From Nocardioides silvaticus (lineage in GTDB: Bacteria; Actinomycetota; Actinomycetes; Propionibacteriales; Nocardioidaceae): a stretch of 64,000 nucleotides of DNA. Positions 34,362 to 46,164 of this stretch are shown here, one piece after another. The notes under the pieces were generated by a model. That model saw only the letters and a program-made list of their open reading frames with translations. It was not told the origin of the DNA and made no database searches. The stretch lies in contig NZ_QGDD01000003.1 of the NCBI RefSeq assembly GCF_003160695.1, positions 248,001 to 312,000 of the forward strand, in the 5' to 3' direction. The stretch's first letter is position 1. Each line of letters starts with the position of its first letter. The translations under genes and the position numbers were made by a program.

Positions 34362-36443
34362 GTGACGGAGACGCGAGAGCCGGAACCGACCGAGGAGACC
34401 GAGCACGAGCGGCGGTTGCGCCTCATCATCGAGGCAGCGCCCAACGCGATGGTCATGATCGACGGTTCCGGACGAATCGTCCTGGTCAACAGCGAGGCCG
34501 AGCAATCCTTCGGCTATGACCGCCGCGAGCTGCTCTCGATGCGCGTCGAGCAGCTGATGCCCACCCGCTTCCGAGACCGTCACGCACTCGACCGGACGGC
34601 GTACGTCGAGGAGCCCGCGCGGCGGGCGATGGGGGCGGGGCGCGAGCTCTTCGGCCTCCGCAGCGACGGCACGGAGATGCCGATCGAGATCGGCCTCAAT
34701 CCGATCTCCATCGGCGACGAGCAGTTCGTCCTGGCATCCGTCATCGACATCACGGAGCGTCTGGACGCGCGCGCCGTCGAGCAGGACACGCTCCGGCGCA
34801 CCATCTTCGACAGCATCCCCTTCAGCATCATCGCGACCGATGCCGAGGGAGTCGTCGTGACCGCCAACCCCGGCGCCGAGCAGCTCCTGGGCTACCGCCA
34901 GGCGGAGCTGGTCGGCCGGCGCCTCGACCACATCGACGCCGCCATCGACCATTCCCGCGCGGAGCCGACGTCGCTCCGCCTGCGGGCGGGCACCGAACGG
35001 GAATGGGAGTACCGACGGCGTGACGGCACCGTCGTGCCCGTTCACGAGGCGACGACGCGCCTCCAGGACGAGTCCGGGACCACAACCGGGTACCTCGTCG
35101 TCGCCTACGACATCTCCAAGCGCATCCAGGCGCAGGCGGCCGTGCTCCACATGGCCAACCACGACGCCCTCACCGACATGCCGAACCGCTCGCTCCTGGT
35201 CAGCCGGCTCCGCACCGCGATCGTCGAGGCCCAGGCCGGTGGCACGGAGCTCGCAGTGCTGCTGCTCGACCTCGACCACTTCAAGCGGGTGAACGACCTG
35301 CTCGGCCACCACGCCGGCGACGACCTCCTCCTGCGGACGGCGGAACGACTGAACAGCTGGGGCCGACGGTCGGACATCATCGCGAGGTTGGGGGGCGACG
35401 AGTTCGTGGTCGTGCTCGAACGTCTCGGCGACCGCTCGCAGGTGTCCGCCCGGATCCAGAGCCTGTTGGAGACCGTCATGCAGCCGGTCGACCTCGGCGG
35501 GCAGGAGGTCGCGGTCACCGTCAGCATCGGCGCCGCGGTCTATCCCGTCGACGGCATCGACCCCACCGCTCTTCTCAAGCACGCCGACACGGCCATGTAC
35601 CAGGCCAAGGCGGCCGGCAGGAACAACGTCCGCTGGTTCCACCGGAGCATGCTCGACGAGACCAACGACCGGGTGTCGCTCACCTCCGCCCTCCGGCAAG
35701 CCCTGGCGGCCGGCGAGCTCTCGTTGGACTATCAGCCGCAGGTCGATCTCGCCACCGGCGAGGTCACGGGCTTCGAGGCCCTGGCGCGGTGGCACAGCGC
35801 AGAACACGGCGCGGTGGGTCCGGACCGATTCATCCCGGTCGCCGAGGACAGCGGGATGATCGTGCCGCTCGGCGGCTGGGTCCTGCGCCAGGCATGCCGC
35901 GACATGGTGGAGATCCAACGCGCTCTCGGCCGGCCCTTCCACCTGGCTGTCAACGTCTCCCCCCGCCAGGTGCACAGCAGCGGGTGGCTCGACGAGATCG
36001 TCGACGCGCTCAAGAGCTCCGGCCTCGACGCCTCCCAGCTCGAGCTCGAGATCACCGAGGGAATCTTGATGGACGAACGCTGGGGCGTGACGGGCATCCT
36101 CCAAGCGATCCGTGACCTCGGGGTGAAGATCGTCATCGACGACTTCGGCAGGGGCTACTCGAGCCTGGCCTACCTGACGAGGTTCCCGATCGACAAGCTC
36201 AAGATCGACCGGTCCTTCGTGCACGACCTGGGCGGCGAGGACCCGCAGGCGCCGATCGTCGACGCCATCATCGTGATGGCCCACGCCCTCGGGCTGACGG
36301 TCGTCGCCGAGGGTGTCGAGTCGCCGCGGCAGATCACCTACCTGCGTCAGCGGGACTGCGACGAGGCGCAGGGGTACTACTTCAGCCCCGGGGTCTCGGC
36401 GGACGAGGTCCTCCGAACCGTTCGGCGCGTCGAGACTCGGTGA
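34362..36443 (+). CDS. PAS-PAS-GGDEF-EAL cyclic-di-GMP protein (693 aa)
   Basis: Two PAS domains (~10-125 and ~140-255) lead to a GGDEF domain whose catalytic loop LGGDEFVVVL is intact and an EAL domain with GFEALARW and DDFGRGYSS intact. Both synthesis and hydrolysis of cyclic-di-GMP are therefore possible. The GTG at 34362 has AGAGAAG upstream; ATG 34332 is an alternative that lacks a ribosome site and sits close to the terminator hairpin. Placement between the DoxX-like gene and the DevR/DevS locus suggests redox-linked signalling. PAS ligands are unknown. Confidence 0.87.
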   Translation: MTETREPEPTEETEHERRLRLIIEAAPNAMVMIDGSGRIVLVNSEAEQSFGYDRRELLSMRVEQLMPTRFRDRHALDRTAYVEEPARRAMGAGRELFGLRSDGTEMPIEIGLNPISIGDEQFVLASVIDITERLDARAVEQDTLRRTIFDSIPFSIIATDAEGVVVTANPGAEQLLGYRQAELVGRRLDHIDAAIDHSRAEPTSLRLRAGTEREWEYRRRDGTVVPVHEATTRLQDESGTTTGYLVVAYDISKRIQAQAAVLHMANHDALTDMPNRSLLVSRLRTAIVEAQAGGTELAVLLLDLDHFKRVNDLLGHHAGDDLLLRTAERLNSWGRRSDIIARLGGDEFVVVLERLGDRSQVSARIQSLLETVMQPVDLGGQEVAVTVSIGAAVYPVDGIDPTALLKHADTAMYQAKAAGRNNVRWFHRSMLDETNDRVSLTSALRQALAAGELSLDYQPQVDLATGEVTGFEALARWHSAEHGAVGPDRFIPVAEDSGMIVPLGGWVLRQACRDMVEIQRALGRPFHLAVNVSPRQVHSSGWLDEIVDALKSSGLDASQLELEITEGILMDERWGVTGILQAIRDLGVKIVIDDFGRGYSSLAYLTRFPIDKLKIDRSFVHDLGGEDPQAPIVDAIIVMAHALGLTVVAEGVESPRQITYLRQRDCDEAQGYYFSPGVSADEVLRTVRRVETR

Positions 36444-36457
36444 GTGCCTCTCGGTCA

Positions 36458-36471
36458 GGGTCGAACGTCCC
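36458..36471. promoter_or_regulatory. DevR-like box ahead of the flavin-binding protein
   Basis: GGGTCGAACGTCCC, 100 nt before the ATG at 36572. Two direct GGGACA half-sites at 36523 and 36536 follow, spaced 13 nt. Confidence 0.55.
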
Positions 36472-36571
36472 GCCGGGCGGCGACCTACGACCGGTCCGGC
36501 CGCGCCGACGGCGAGGGAAAGTGGGACAGAGAGCTGGGACATCCAGTCGAACCTCGGAACAGGACGAGACG

Positions 36572-36979
36572 ATGAGCGACGAGAGCTGGTTCAGCAGCAA
36601 GCTGCGTGAGATCGACCGTGACGAGTGCCTCAACCTCCTGCGCACGGAGACCGTGGGTCGGATCGCTTTCACCGACGACTCGGGGCCCGATCTGGTCCCC
36701 GTCAACTACGCGATGGATGGCGACGACATCGTCATCACCACCACGGGGTACGGCGCCCTGGCGCGTGCGGGGACGAACGGCCGGGTCGCGTTCGAGGTCG
36801 ACCAGCTCGACCACTTCACGGCGTCGGGCTGGTCGGTCGTGGTTCGCGGCCGCGCCGCACGGCAGTCCCCGCTCGCGCCACCGGACCGTCGCCCGCACCC
36901 CTGGGCCGACGGGAGCCGGACCTACGTGCTCCGGATCTGCCCGGAGCTCGTCAGCGGTCGGCGCCTCATTCCGGCCTGA
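36572..36979 (+). CDS. Pyridoxamine 5'-phosphate oxidase-like flavin split-barrel protein (135 aa)
   Basis: A short split-barrel protein with the opening pattern CLNLLRTETVGRIAFTDDSGPDLVPVNYAMDGDDIVITTTGYG typical of the PPOX-like flavin or F420-binding family. Function unknown; relatives are linked to F420/FMN chemistry and occur in hypoxia regulons. The ATG at 36572 follows GACGAGAC. A DevR-like box is 100 nt upstream. It is convergent with devS, leaving only 9 bp between. Confidence 0.8.
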   Translation: MSDESWFSSKLREIDRDECLNLLRTETVGRIAFTDDSGPDLVPVNYAMDGDDIVITTTGYGALARAGTNGRVAFEVDQLDHFTASGWSVVVRGRAARQSPLAPPDRRPHPWADGSRTYVLRICPELVSGRRLIPA

Positions 36980-36988
36980 CCGGAAGGC

Positions 36989-39398
<2,410 letters not shown>

Positions 39399-39465
39399 GG
39401 GCCCACGCTAGCGCTGCGCCGGCCGGCTTCGCACGCCAACATCCCACCGAAGGTCGGGCCAGGCA

Positions 39466-39479
39466 GTGACCTTTTGCCC
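39466..39479. promoter_or_regulatory. DevR-like box between devR and the second Acg-like gene
   Basis: GTGACCTTTTGCCC, a weaker match. It lies 68 nt from devR and 62 nt from the Acg-like GTG, so autoregulation is possible. Confidence 0.5.
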
Positions 39480-39541
39480 TGCTCCCAGGTCACGGGCGGC
39501 CGCACGCTTGGTGCATCACTACCGAACGAAGGTCCGACGAC

Positions 39542-40396
39542 GTGTCCATTCCTCCGCTGACCATGAGGCTGGTCGAGCTGGCTTGCCATGCGCCCAGCGT
39601 CGACAACGCCCAACCGTGGCACTGGCGGGTGCACGACGACCGCATCACCCTGTCGATCGACCGGTCTCGGGTGCTCCCGCACGAGGACCCCAGCGGACGG
39701 AACGTCACGATCAGCTGTGGGGCCGCGCTCGACCACCTGTGCGCCGCGGCGCGGGCAATCGGGGTCAGGACCGCAGTGACCCGCCTGCCGGAAGGGCCGA
39801 GCAGCGACGTCCTCGCGACGATCGAGCTGTCCCCCGGAACGCCGTCCGAGACGGCGGCGGACGACATTGCCAACCTCCGCGCGCGCTGCACCGACCGGCG
39901 TCGGCTCACCACTTGGCCGGTCCCTGTCTCGGCCCTGGACGTGCTCGCCGCGGAGGCACACGCCCGGGGAACCCGAGCGGTCCCCGTCACCGACAAGCGC
40001 GCACGGTTCCGGCTCGAGGCACTGACCCAGCGGGAGTACGTCGAAAGCGTGCTCGGCTCTGGCCCGACCCCCGAGAGCCTGGCGCTCGTGGAGGGCAGCG
40101 ACGGCGTGATCGCCCTCGGCGGCCCCGAGGACGGTCTGGAAGCGTGGCTGCGCACCGGGGAGGGGCTGAGCGCTCTGTGGCTCCGTGCGACCCGTGACGG
40201 GCTCGCCATCGTGCCGATGAGCCTGCCGTGCGGCGTCGACGTGAGCCGGGCGCCGCTCGCCGAGGAGTGGGGCGCGCCCCACCTGCTGGTCCGGGTCGCC
40301 TGGCAGGCGATCGGCCGCTCCGCACTCCCGCGGACGCCGCGACTCGCGCTGCACGAGGTCCTTTCCGAAGAGCCTGCTGTCGAGCTCACCGCTTGA
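39542..40396 (+). CDS. Second Acg-like nitroreductase family protein (284 aa)
   Basis: Paralogue of the 24146 gene: RLVELACHAPSVDNAQPWHWRV and LPHEDPSGRNVTISCGAALDHL repeat the family signature. It is ~45 residues shorter, missing a loop between the helix after residue 175 and the EGSDGVIALGG segment (kept in the other copy). Both have the C-terminal GWQAIGRSELPRTPR or equivalent. The start is GTG 39542 with GAAGG upstream; ATG 39563 is less likely. It is divergent from devR and led by a DevR-like box. Confidence 0.85.
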   Translation: MSIPPLTMRLVELACHAPSVDNAQPWHWRVHDDRITLSIDRSRVLPHEDPSGRNVTISCGAALDHLCAAARAIGVRTAVTRLPEGPSSDVLATIELSPGTPSETAADDIANLRARCTDRRRLTTWPVPVSALDVLAAEAHARGTRAVPVTDKRARFRLEALTQREYVESVLGSGPTPESLALVEGSDGVIALGGPEDGLEAWLRTGEGLSALWLRATRDGLAIVPMSLPCGVDVSRAPLAEEWGAPHLLVRVAWQAIGRSALPRTPRLALHEVLSEEPAVELTA

Positions 40397-40419
40397 CCTT
40401 CCTCGCGACTACCCGCCCC

Positions 40420-40433
40420 GGGTCCTAGGTCCC
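40420..40433. promoter_or_regulatory. DevR-like box ahead of the first Usp gene
   Basis: GGGTCCTAGGTCCC, with only one change in the left arm, 57 nt before the ATG at 40491. Confidence 0.7.
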
Positions 40434-40490
40434 ACCACCGGGAGGAATCGGACCGTACCCGCGCGGCCCGCCACGGACGAGGCTGGAGGC

Positions 40491-41393
40491 ATGGACAAGA
40501 TCCCCTCTGGAAGCATCGTCGTCGCTGTCGACGGTTCACGCGACGCGGACCGAGCGGTCCACTGGGCCGCGGAGCAGGCCGCCGTCGAGCGACGGAACCT
40601 GGTCGTGATGGCCGTCGCCACCCAGGCGCCTGCCCTGGTCGCAGCCGGCCCCGGCATCGGCTACGTCCATCAGGGTCACAACCTGCTCGCGAACGCCAAG
40701 ACGCTGGCGCAGGAGGCAGCCGACCTCGCCGCCCGTCACCGCCCCGGCGTCGCGGTCGAGACGGTGGCCGACCTCGGCAACCCTCGGCCCGTCCTGGCCG
40801 ACACCACGATGCTGGCCCACCTCCTCGTCATGGGGTCGCGGGGTCGCGGGCCGATGAGCAGCAAGCTGCTCGGCTCGGTCAGCGCATCGGTTGCCAGGAG
40901 CGCGTCGTGCCCGGTGGTCATCTGCCGCCCGGGCACCGAGCTGCGGGTGAAGAAGGGGGTGCTCGTCGGAGCCGACGGCACCGCTGAGTCGCTCCCGGTC
41001 ATCGACTTCGCGTTCCGACAGGCCTCGCTCCGCAGCCAGCCGCTCACGGTCGTGCACACCGTTCGGGACCTGAGCGCGATCGTCGGAGCTTCCTCATCGG
41101 CACCCGCCGACGACCCGCGACTGGTCGCCGACCGGCTGCTGCTCGCCGAGTCGATGGCCGGGTTCCGCGAGCGTTACCCCGAGGTGCATGCCAGCTCCCA
41201 GGTCCTCCGCGGGTCCGCCGACTCCGCGCTGACGGCGATCGCCGACCGCTACGACCTCGTCGTCATCGGACGACACCCGATCGACTCGGTCGGGCGTCAT
41301 CTCTCCGGCGCGATCGCCACCGCCGTCCTCGAACGCTCTCACACCCACGTCGCCGTCGTCCCCGAGGCGGTTCCCGCCGCCGGGACCCACTGA
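40491..41393 (+). CDS. Universal stress protein, two UspA domains (300 aa)
   Basis: Tandem UspA domains (~1-145 and ~155-295). Domain 1 keeps the nucleotide-binding pattern GSRGRG...SKLLGSVSASV and the VDGS start; the second domain's matching region (IGRHPIDSVGRHLSGAIATAV) is less canonical. M. tuberculosis has several double-Usp proteins in its DosR regulon (for example Rv1996, Rv2005c, Rv2623), which bind ATP and slow growth. It is monocistronic between the Acg-like gene and the convergent acyl-CoA synthetase gene. Confidence 0.9.
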   Translation: MDKIPSGSIVVAVDGSRDADRAVHWAAEQAAVERRNLVVMAVATQAPALVAAGPGIGYVHQGHNLLANAKTLAQEAADLAARHRPGVAVETVADLGNPRPVLADTTMLAHLLVMGSRGRGPMSSKLLGSVSASVARSASCPVVICRPGTELRVKKGVLVGADGTAESLPVIDFAFRQASLRSQPLTVVHTVRDLSAIVGASSSAPADDPRLVADRLLLAESMAGFRERYPEVHASSQVLRGSADSALTAIADRYDLVVIGRHPIDSVGRHLSGAIATAVLERSHTHVAVVPEAVPAAGTH

Positions 41394-41501
41394 CAGCCGT
41401 CCGCCGGAAGGACGCCCGACACGGACTGCTTGCTCGGGACGGGCGACAGCGACCTCGACTTCGAGCCGCGAGCGTCCAGCACAGCGGTCTCGGGGTGGAC
41501 C

Positions 41502-44174
41502 TCATGCCCTGCGCAGCTGCCGCGGCCCGTCGGTCGCTGCGTCCGGAGCAGGACGCAGCCGGACCTTGGCGTCGACCACGAAGCAACGCTCGGGACCGAC
41601 CATGACCGGGTTGAGGTCGACCTCGGTGACCTCGGGGACGTCGAGCGCGAGCCGCCCGAGCCGTACGGCCAGCTCTGCGGCCTCCGCGGTGGCGGCCGGG
41701 GGAGCTCCGCGGAACCCGTCCAGGAGCGGCCACACCCGTAGGGCACGCAGCACCCGCAGGACGTCGGACTCGTGGAACGGAGGCAGCAGGAACGCCCGGT
41801 CGTCGAGGGCGTCGACGGCGACGCCACCGGCAGCGATCATCACCATCGGGCCGAAGGACGGGTCACGGACGACGCCGAACGCGAGCTCCACGCCCGAGAC
41901 CATCGGCTGGACCAGCACGGTGCACTCGTGGGCGAGTCGGCACTCGAAGTCGTCGACGGCAGCCTCCACCTCGTCGGGCGTCCGCAACCCGGTGCGCACC
42001 AACCCGAGATCGGTCTTGTGCACGACGTCGGCGTCGGCCAGCTTCACCGCCACGGGGAACCCGAGGTCGTCGGCGGCGGTCGCCGCCGCCCGAGGACCGG
42101 CGGCCAGACGGCCGGTGAGATCGATGTCGTAGGCGGCGAGCAGCTGCCGGGCGCTCGCGGCCGAGGTCCACCCCGTGTCCGTGCCCGACTCGAGCAGGCG
42201 GCGGGCGGCGGCCCGCGTCCGGCGAACGATCGCCGGGTCGGTGAGCTCGGGGTCCTGGCGCTGGATCCGACGCCAGGCCGTGTACCGCGCGACCCGGCCC
42301 AGGGCACCGATCGCCCCGGCCGAGCTGCGGAAGACCGCCACGTCGCTCCGTTCGATCTCTCCCGCGCCCAGAGGGACGACCAGGAGGGGCCAGAGCGGGT
42401 GCCGTTGCTGGACAGCGGCGAGCGCCTCGGCCGTCGCATCGAGGTCGTTCGTGCCGGTCGCGACGAGGACGGCGACGACCGCGTCGACCTCTCCCGAGCG
42501 CATCACCACGTCGGCGATGTCCGCGACCTGGTCGGCCTCGGCGCCGGCGCCGGCGTCGATCGGGTTGGCAGTGCCCGTCGTCTGGTTCACCAGCCGTCCG
42601 ACGTGCTGCTGCAGCCCGGGCGAGAGCTCGACAACCTCGAGCTGCTCGTCGGAGGCGATGTCCGCCGCGAGCACACCCATGCCGCCGGCATTACTGATGA
42701 TGGCGACCCGGTTCCCGGCGGGCAGCGCGGCCCGGGTCAGCAGGACGGTCGTGTCCGCCAGCTCTTCCGCGTCCTTGCACGAGATCACTCCCGCCTGCGC
42801 GAAGAGGGCGCGGACGCCGGCGGCGGGCGAGGCTGCGGCCGCGGTGTGCGACGAGCCCGCACGTCGGCCGCCCACGGACCGGCCACCCACGACGGCGACC
42901 AGTGGCTTGCGCTCGCTGAACCGACGCGCGAACCGCGCGAACTTCCGGGCGTTGCCGAAGGACTCGAGGTAGAGAGCCGCGCAGGTCACCCGCTCGTCGT
43001 CGTACCAGGCGGCGAGCAGGTCGTTGCCCGAGACGTCCGCCTTGTTGCCCAGCGAGACGAAGTACCTGAGGCCCACGCCCGCCTTGGAGAGGAGGTCCAT
43101 GAGAGCGATGCCGACGCCCCCGGACTGGCTGGCCATCGCCACGCCACCGGACGCCGGGACGAGCCCGCCGAACGTCGCGTGCAGGCGGATGTCGGGATCG
43201 TTGCAGATCAGGCCGAGGCCGTTGGGGCCCACCAGGCGGATCCCGCGACGGCGTGCCATGAGCACGAGCTCGTGCTGGAGATCGGCGCCGCGGCGCCCCA
43301 TCTCCTGGAAGCCGGAAGAGATGATCACGGCTGCGCGGACCCCCGCCGCGGCGGCATCCTCGAGAGCCGCGAGCACACCCTCGGCGGGTACGGCGATCAC
43401 GGCCAGGTCCACCGCGACACCGGCGTCCCCCGCGCGGGTGTGGGCGGGGAGGCCAGCCACGACGGGGCTGGCCGGGTGCACGACGACGAGGGAACCTGTG
43501 AAACCGCCGCTCGTGATCGCGCTGATCACCGCCCCGCCGATGCCGGACCCGTCGCGACGGGATCCGTAGACGACCACGCCCTGGGGAGCGAGCAGCGGCT
43601 CCAGCGAGCGGCGCTCGGAGGCGAACTCCCGCTCGTCCGCAGCAGCCTGGATGACAGGCGTCACCGCCGTCGGCATCCGGAGCACCTCCTCGCCGCCGTC
43701 GAACCGGCGGGCCAGCTCGAAGCCGGCGTCCGCGAAGACCTGCAGCATCCGGTGGTTGTCCCGAAGCACCCGCGCCTCGAGGACCGCGAAGCCGCGGTCT
43801 CTCGCGTCGGCCGCGAGGTGCTCGAGCAGCAGCGTGCCGAGGCCGCGGCCGCGCTGGTCGTCCGCGACCAGGAAGGCGACCTCGCAGACCTCCGGTCCCA
43901 CCGGCTCGGCGGTCGCCAGGGCGGCCACCCTGCCGTCGACCTCCGCCACCAGTGCGATGGTGTCCTGGGACCCCAGCAGCTTGTCGACGTACTGCCGGCC
44001 GGCCTGACGGGACACCGAGAAGAAGCGCAACCACACCGAGTCGTCCGACACCCGGTCGTGCAGCTCGTAGAGATCAGGCCCGTCCTCGGGTCGGACGCGG
44101 CGGACCACGGCCAGCCCGCCATCGCTCATCAGGACGTCGGCCGAGGGCAGGCCGATCTCGCTTTCGGTAGTCAC
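41502..44174 (-). CDS. GNAT acetyltransferase fused to ADP-forming acyl-CoA synthetase (890 aa)
   Basis: The N-terminal GNAT domain is at ~20-165 (acetyl-CoA loop VADDQRGRGLGTLLL, 103-117), followed by a CoA-binding domain (~190-320), a succinyl-CoA-ligase-like part (~330-480) and a C-terminal ATP-grasp (~670-885). This is the actinobacterial domain order, reversed compared with enterobacterial Pat. The catalytic phospho-His position of acetyl-CoA synthetase is filled by His 443 (SSHTAA), so the synthetase may be active, giving acetate + ATP from acetyl-CoA. The GNAT part could acetylate lysines. The start is GTG 44174 with GGAG ahead. A shared DevR-like box precedes it. Confidence 0.87.
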   Translation of the reverse strand: MTTESEIGLPSADVLMSDGGLAVVRRVRPEDGPDLYELHDRVSDDSVWLRFFSVSRQAGRQYVDKLLGSQDTIALVAEVDGRVAALATAEPVGPEVCEVAFLVADDQRGRGLGTLLLEHLAADARDRGFAVLEARVLRDNHRMLQVFADAGFELARRFDGGEEVLRMPTAVTPVIQAAADEREFASERRSLEPLLAPQGVVVYGSRRDGSGIGGAVISAITSGGFTGSLVVVHPASPVVAGLPAHTRAGDAGVAVDLAVIAVPAEGVLAALEDAAAAGVRAAVIISSGFQEMGRRGADLQHELVLMARRRGIRLVGPNGLGLICNDPDIRLHATFGGLVPASGGVAMASQSGGVGIALMDLLSKAGVGLRYFVSLGNKADVSGNDLLAAWYDDERVTCAALYLESFGNARKFARFARRFSERKPLVAVVGGRSVGGRRAGSSHTAAAASPAAGVRALFAQAGVISCKDAEELADTTVLLTRAALPAGNRVAIISNAGGMGVLAADIASDEQLEVVELSPGLQQHVGRLVNQTTGTANPIDAGAGAEADQVADIADVVMRSGEVDAVVAVLVATGTNDLDATAEALAAVQQRHPLWPLLVVPLGAGEIERSDVAVFRSSAGAIGALGRVARYTAWRRIQRQDPELTDPAIVRRTRAAARRLLESGTDTGWTSAASARQLLAAYDIDLTGRLAAGPRAAATAADDLGFPVAVKLADADVVHKTDLGLVRTGLRTPDEVEAAVDDFECRLAHECTVLVQPMVSGVELAFGVVRDPSFGPMVMIAAGGVAVDALDDRAFLLPPFHESDVLRVLRALRVWPLLDGFRGAPPAATAEAAELAVRLGRLALDVPEVTEVDLNPVMVGPERCFVVDAKVRLRPAPDAATDGPRQLRRA

Positions 44175-44210
44175 GCTCCGATGTTCCGCGGAACGCCGCA
44201 CACGGCACGA

Positions 44211-44224
44211 GGGGCCAAGGTCCC
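44211..44224. promoter_or_regulatory. DevR-like box shared by the GNAT-synthetase and second Usp genes
   Basis: GGGGCCAAGGTCCC in the 108-bp divergent gap: 36 nt from the minus-strand GTG at 44174 and 58 nt from the plus-strand ATG at 44283. Confidence 0.65.
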
Positions 44225-44282
44225 GAGCCGCGAGGGACTCCGGCCGTGGCGCGTCCGGGACCGCGGGCAGGACGATCAGGAC

Positions 44283-45194
44283 ATGACGAAGAACAGCCTC
44301 TCGATCCCTTCCGGAAGCATCGTCGTCGGCGTCGACGGCTCGGCCCATGCGGACCGCGCGGTGCGGTGGTCTGCGCACCAGGCCCGGCGCGAGCAGCGGC
44401 CGCTGGCCGTGGTCGCCGCCGCCGCCTCGGCCGGCGCGCACGAAATCGGGTGGACCGGCGTCATCGCCGGCACCGACCCCGACCGCGGAGACCGCGTCGT
44501 CTCCCAGGTCCGGCACGTCGCAGAAGCGGCAGCGGTGCTCGCTCGACGCGAGGCGCCGGAGATCGAGGTCAGCGCTCACGTCGTCGTCGGCGACGCGCGC
44601 GAGGTGCTGACTGACCTCTCCGCCGAGGCCCACCTCCTGGTGGTCGGGTCCCGAGGTCGGGGCGCCGTCCGGTCCCTGCTCCTGGGCTCCGTCAGCTCCG
44701 CGGTCGTGCGGACCGCGAGCTGCCCCGTCGTCGTCTGCCGTCCCGGCACCGACAAGCAGACCAGCGGCGTCATCGTGGGCGCGGACGGCAGCGCCGAGTC
44801 GCTGCCCGTCGTCGAGTTCGCGTTCGACCAGGCGTCGCTCCACGGCCAGCCGCTCACCGTCGTGCACTGCTTCTGGGACGCCATCGCCGCCGCGGCCGGC
44901 TTCCGCGAGGCGTCGGGTGAGGTCCTGGACGAACCCGAGCTCGAGGAGCTGCGGGTGCTCCTCTCGGAGACCGTCGCCGGCTTCCGCGAGAAGTATCCCG
45001 ACGTCGAGGTGACGCTGCTGCTCCGCCACGGTCTCGTCGACGAGGCACTCACGCGCCGCGACAGCTCGTGGGACCTGGTCGTCGTGGGCCGGCACCCGAT
45101 GACGGGCCTCCACCGGGCGCTGGTCGGGTCGATCGCGAACGCCGTCGTGGAGCGGGCCCGGACGAACGTGGCAGTCGTCCCCGAGCGGGGCTGA
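44283..45194 (+). CDS. Universal stress protein, two UspA domains (303 aa)
   Basis: A close relative of the 40491 gene (both begin ...SIPSGSIVVGVDGS or similar, and share FDQASLHGQPLTVVH). Domain 1 has GSRGRGAVRSLLLGSVSSAV, the ATP-binding loop; domain 2 ends VVVGRHPMTGLHRALVGSIANAV. It is divergent from the GNAT-synthetase gene and convergent with the arginine pathway genes. Likely nucleotide-binding stress protein of the DevR-type regulon. Confidence 0.9.
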   Translation: MTKNSLSIPSGSIVVGVDGSAHADRAVRWSAHQARREQRPLAVVAAAASAGAHEIGWTGVIAGTDPDRGDRVVSQVRHVAEAAAVLARREAPEIEVSAHVVVGDAREVLTDLSAEAHLLVVGSRGRGAVRSLLLGSVSSAVVRTASCPVVVCRPGTDKQTSGVIVGADGSAESLPVVEFAFDQASLHGQPLTVVHCFWDAIAAAAGFREASGEVLDEPELEELRVLLSETVAGFREKYPDVEVTLLLRHGLVDEALTRRDSSWDLVVVGRHPMTGLHRALVGSIANAVVERARTNVAVVPERG

Positions 45195-45224
45195 CCCGCC
45201 GAGCCTCGCCCGCCGTGCCCGACA

Positions 45225-46163
45225 TCAGGCCCGTGCGAGGCTGCCGTCGTACCGCCCGGACGGGGTGACCACGGTCCCCGCGGTCCCGGCGATCATCGAC
45301 GAGACGTCGTCCAGAGCGCCGATGATCCCGATGCCGCCCGTCAGCTCGACGAACCGGCAGACCGCTTCGACCTTGGGGCCCATCGACCCCTTGGGGAGGT
45401 CGAGGGCCCGCAGGCCGATCGGGGTCTCCCGCGTGATGGGTGCCTGGTCGGGCGTCCCGAAGTCGCGCATCACCGCGCCGACGTCGGTGAGGACGAGGAG
45501 CGCGTCGGCGTCGAGGGCTTCTGCCAGCGCGGCACTGGTGAGGTCCTTGTCCACCACGGCTTCGACACCATCGAGGTGGCCCGACTCGTTGCGCACCACC
45601 GGGACACCTCCCCCGCCGGCACAGACGACGACCGCCCCGCTCTCCAGGAGGAGCCGGATCAACGGTGTCTCGACGACCCGCAGGGGCCGGGGAGATCCCA
45701 CGACCCGGCGCCAGCCGTCGCCGTCCGCGCGCACGGCCCAGCCGCGCTCCGCAGCGAGCCGCTCGGCCTCGGCCCGTTCGTAGACCTCGCCGACGAACTT
45801 CGTCGGGTCGTCGAACGCCGGGTCGGTCGCAGCGACGAGCGTCTGGTTGATGACCGCCGCGATGTGGCGGCCGGGCAGCGCGTTCTGCATGGCCTGGAGC
45901 AGCCAGTAGCCGATCATGCCCTGGGTCTGTGCCCCGAGCACGTCGAACGGGTACGGCGTCGTCAGGTGCGGGTCGGAGGCGCTCTGCAGGGCGAGCACGC
46001 CGACCTGGGGCCCGTTGCCGTGCGTGACCACGAGCTCGTGCTCGGCCGCGAGCGGCGCCAGCGCGGCGACCGCCCGCCGGACGTTCGCCTCCTGGACGTC
46101 GGCGTCGGGCCGCTGCCCGCGCTGCAGCAAGGCGTTGCCCCCGAGGGCGACGACGATGCGCAT
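45225..46163 (-). CDS. arcC: Carbamate kinase (312 aa)
   Basis: Last enzyme of the arginine deiminase pathway: carbamoyl phosphate + ADP to ATP + NH3 + CO2. The amino-acid kinase pattern VVALGGNALLQRGQ opens the protein, and the central VVCAGGGGVPVV and DKDLTSAALAEALDADALLVLTDV segments are typical of carbamate kinases. It follows the ornithine carbamoyltransferase gene by 1 nt. It is convergent with the second Usp gene. Confidence 0.95.
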   Translation of the reverse strand: MRIVVALGGNALLQRGQRPDADVQEANVRRAVAALAPLAAEHELVVTHGNGPQVGVLALQSASDPHLTTPYPFDVLGAQTQGMIGYWLLQAMQNALPGRHIAAVINQTLVAATDPAFDDPTKFVGEVYERAEAERLAAERGWAVRADGDGWRRVVGSPRPLRVVETPLIRLLLESGAVVVCAGGGGVPVVRNESGHLDGVEAVVDKDLTSAALAEALDADALLVLTDVGAVMRDFGTPDQAPITRETPIGLRALDLPKGSMGPKVEAVCRFVELTGGIGIIGALDDVSSMIAGTAGTVVTPSGRYDGSLARA

Positions 46164-46164
46164 C

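Noticed and set aside
41772-44282. Plus-strand frame fused to the second Usp gene
   Set aside because: Antisense to the GNAT-synthetase gene; the Usp gene begins at ATG 44283 after its DevR-like box.
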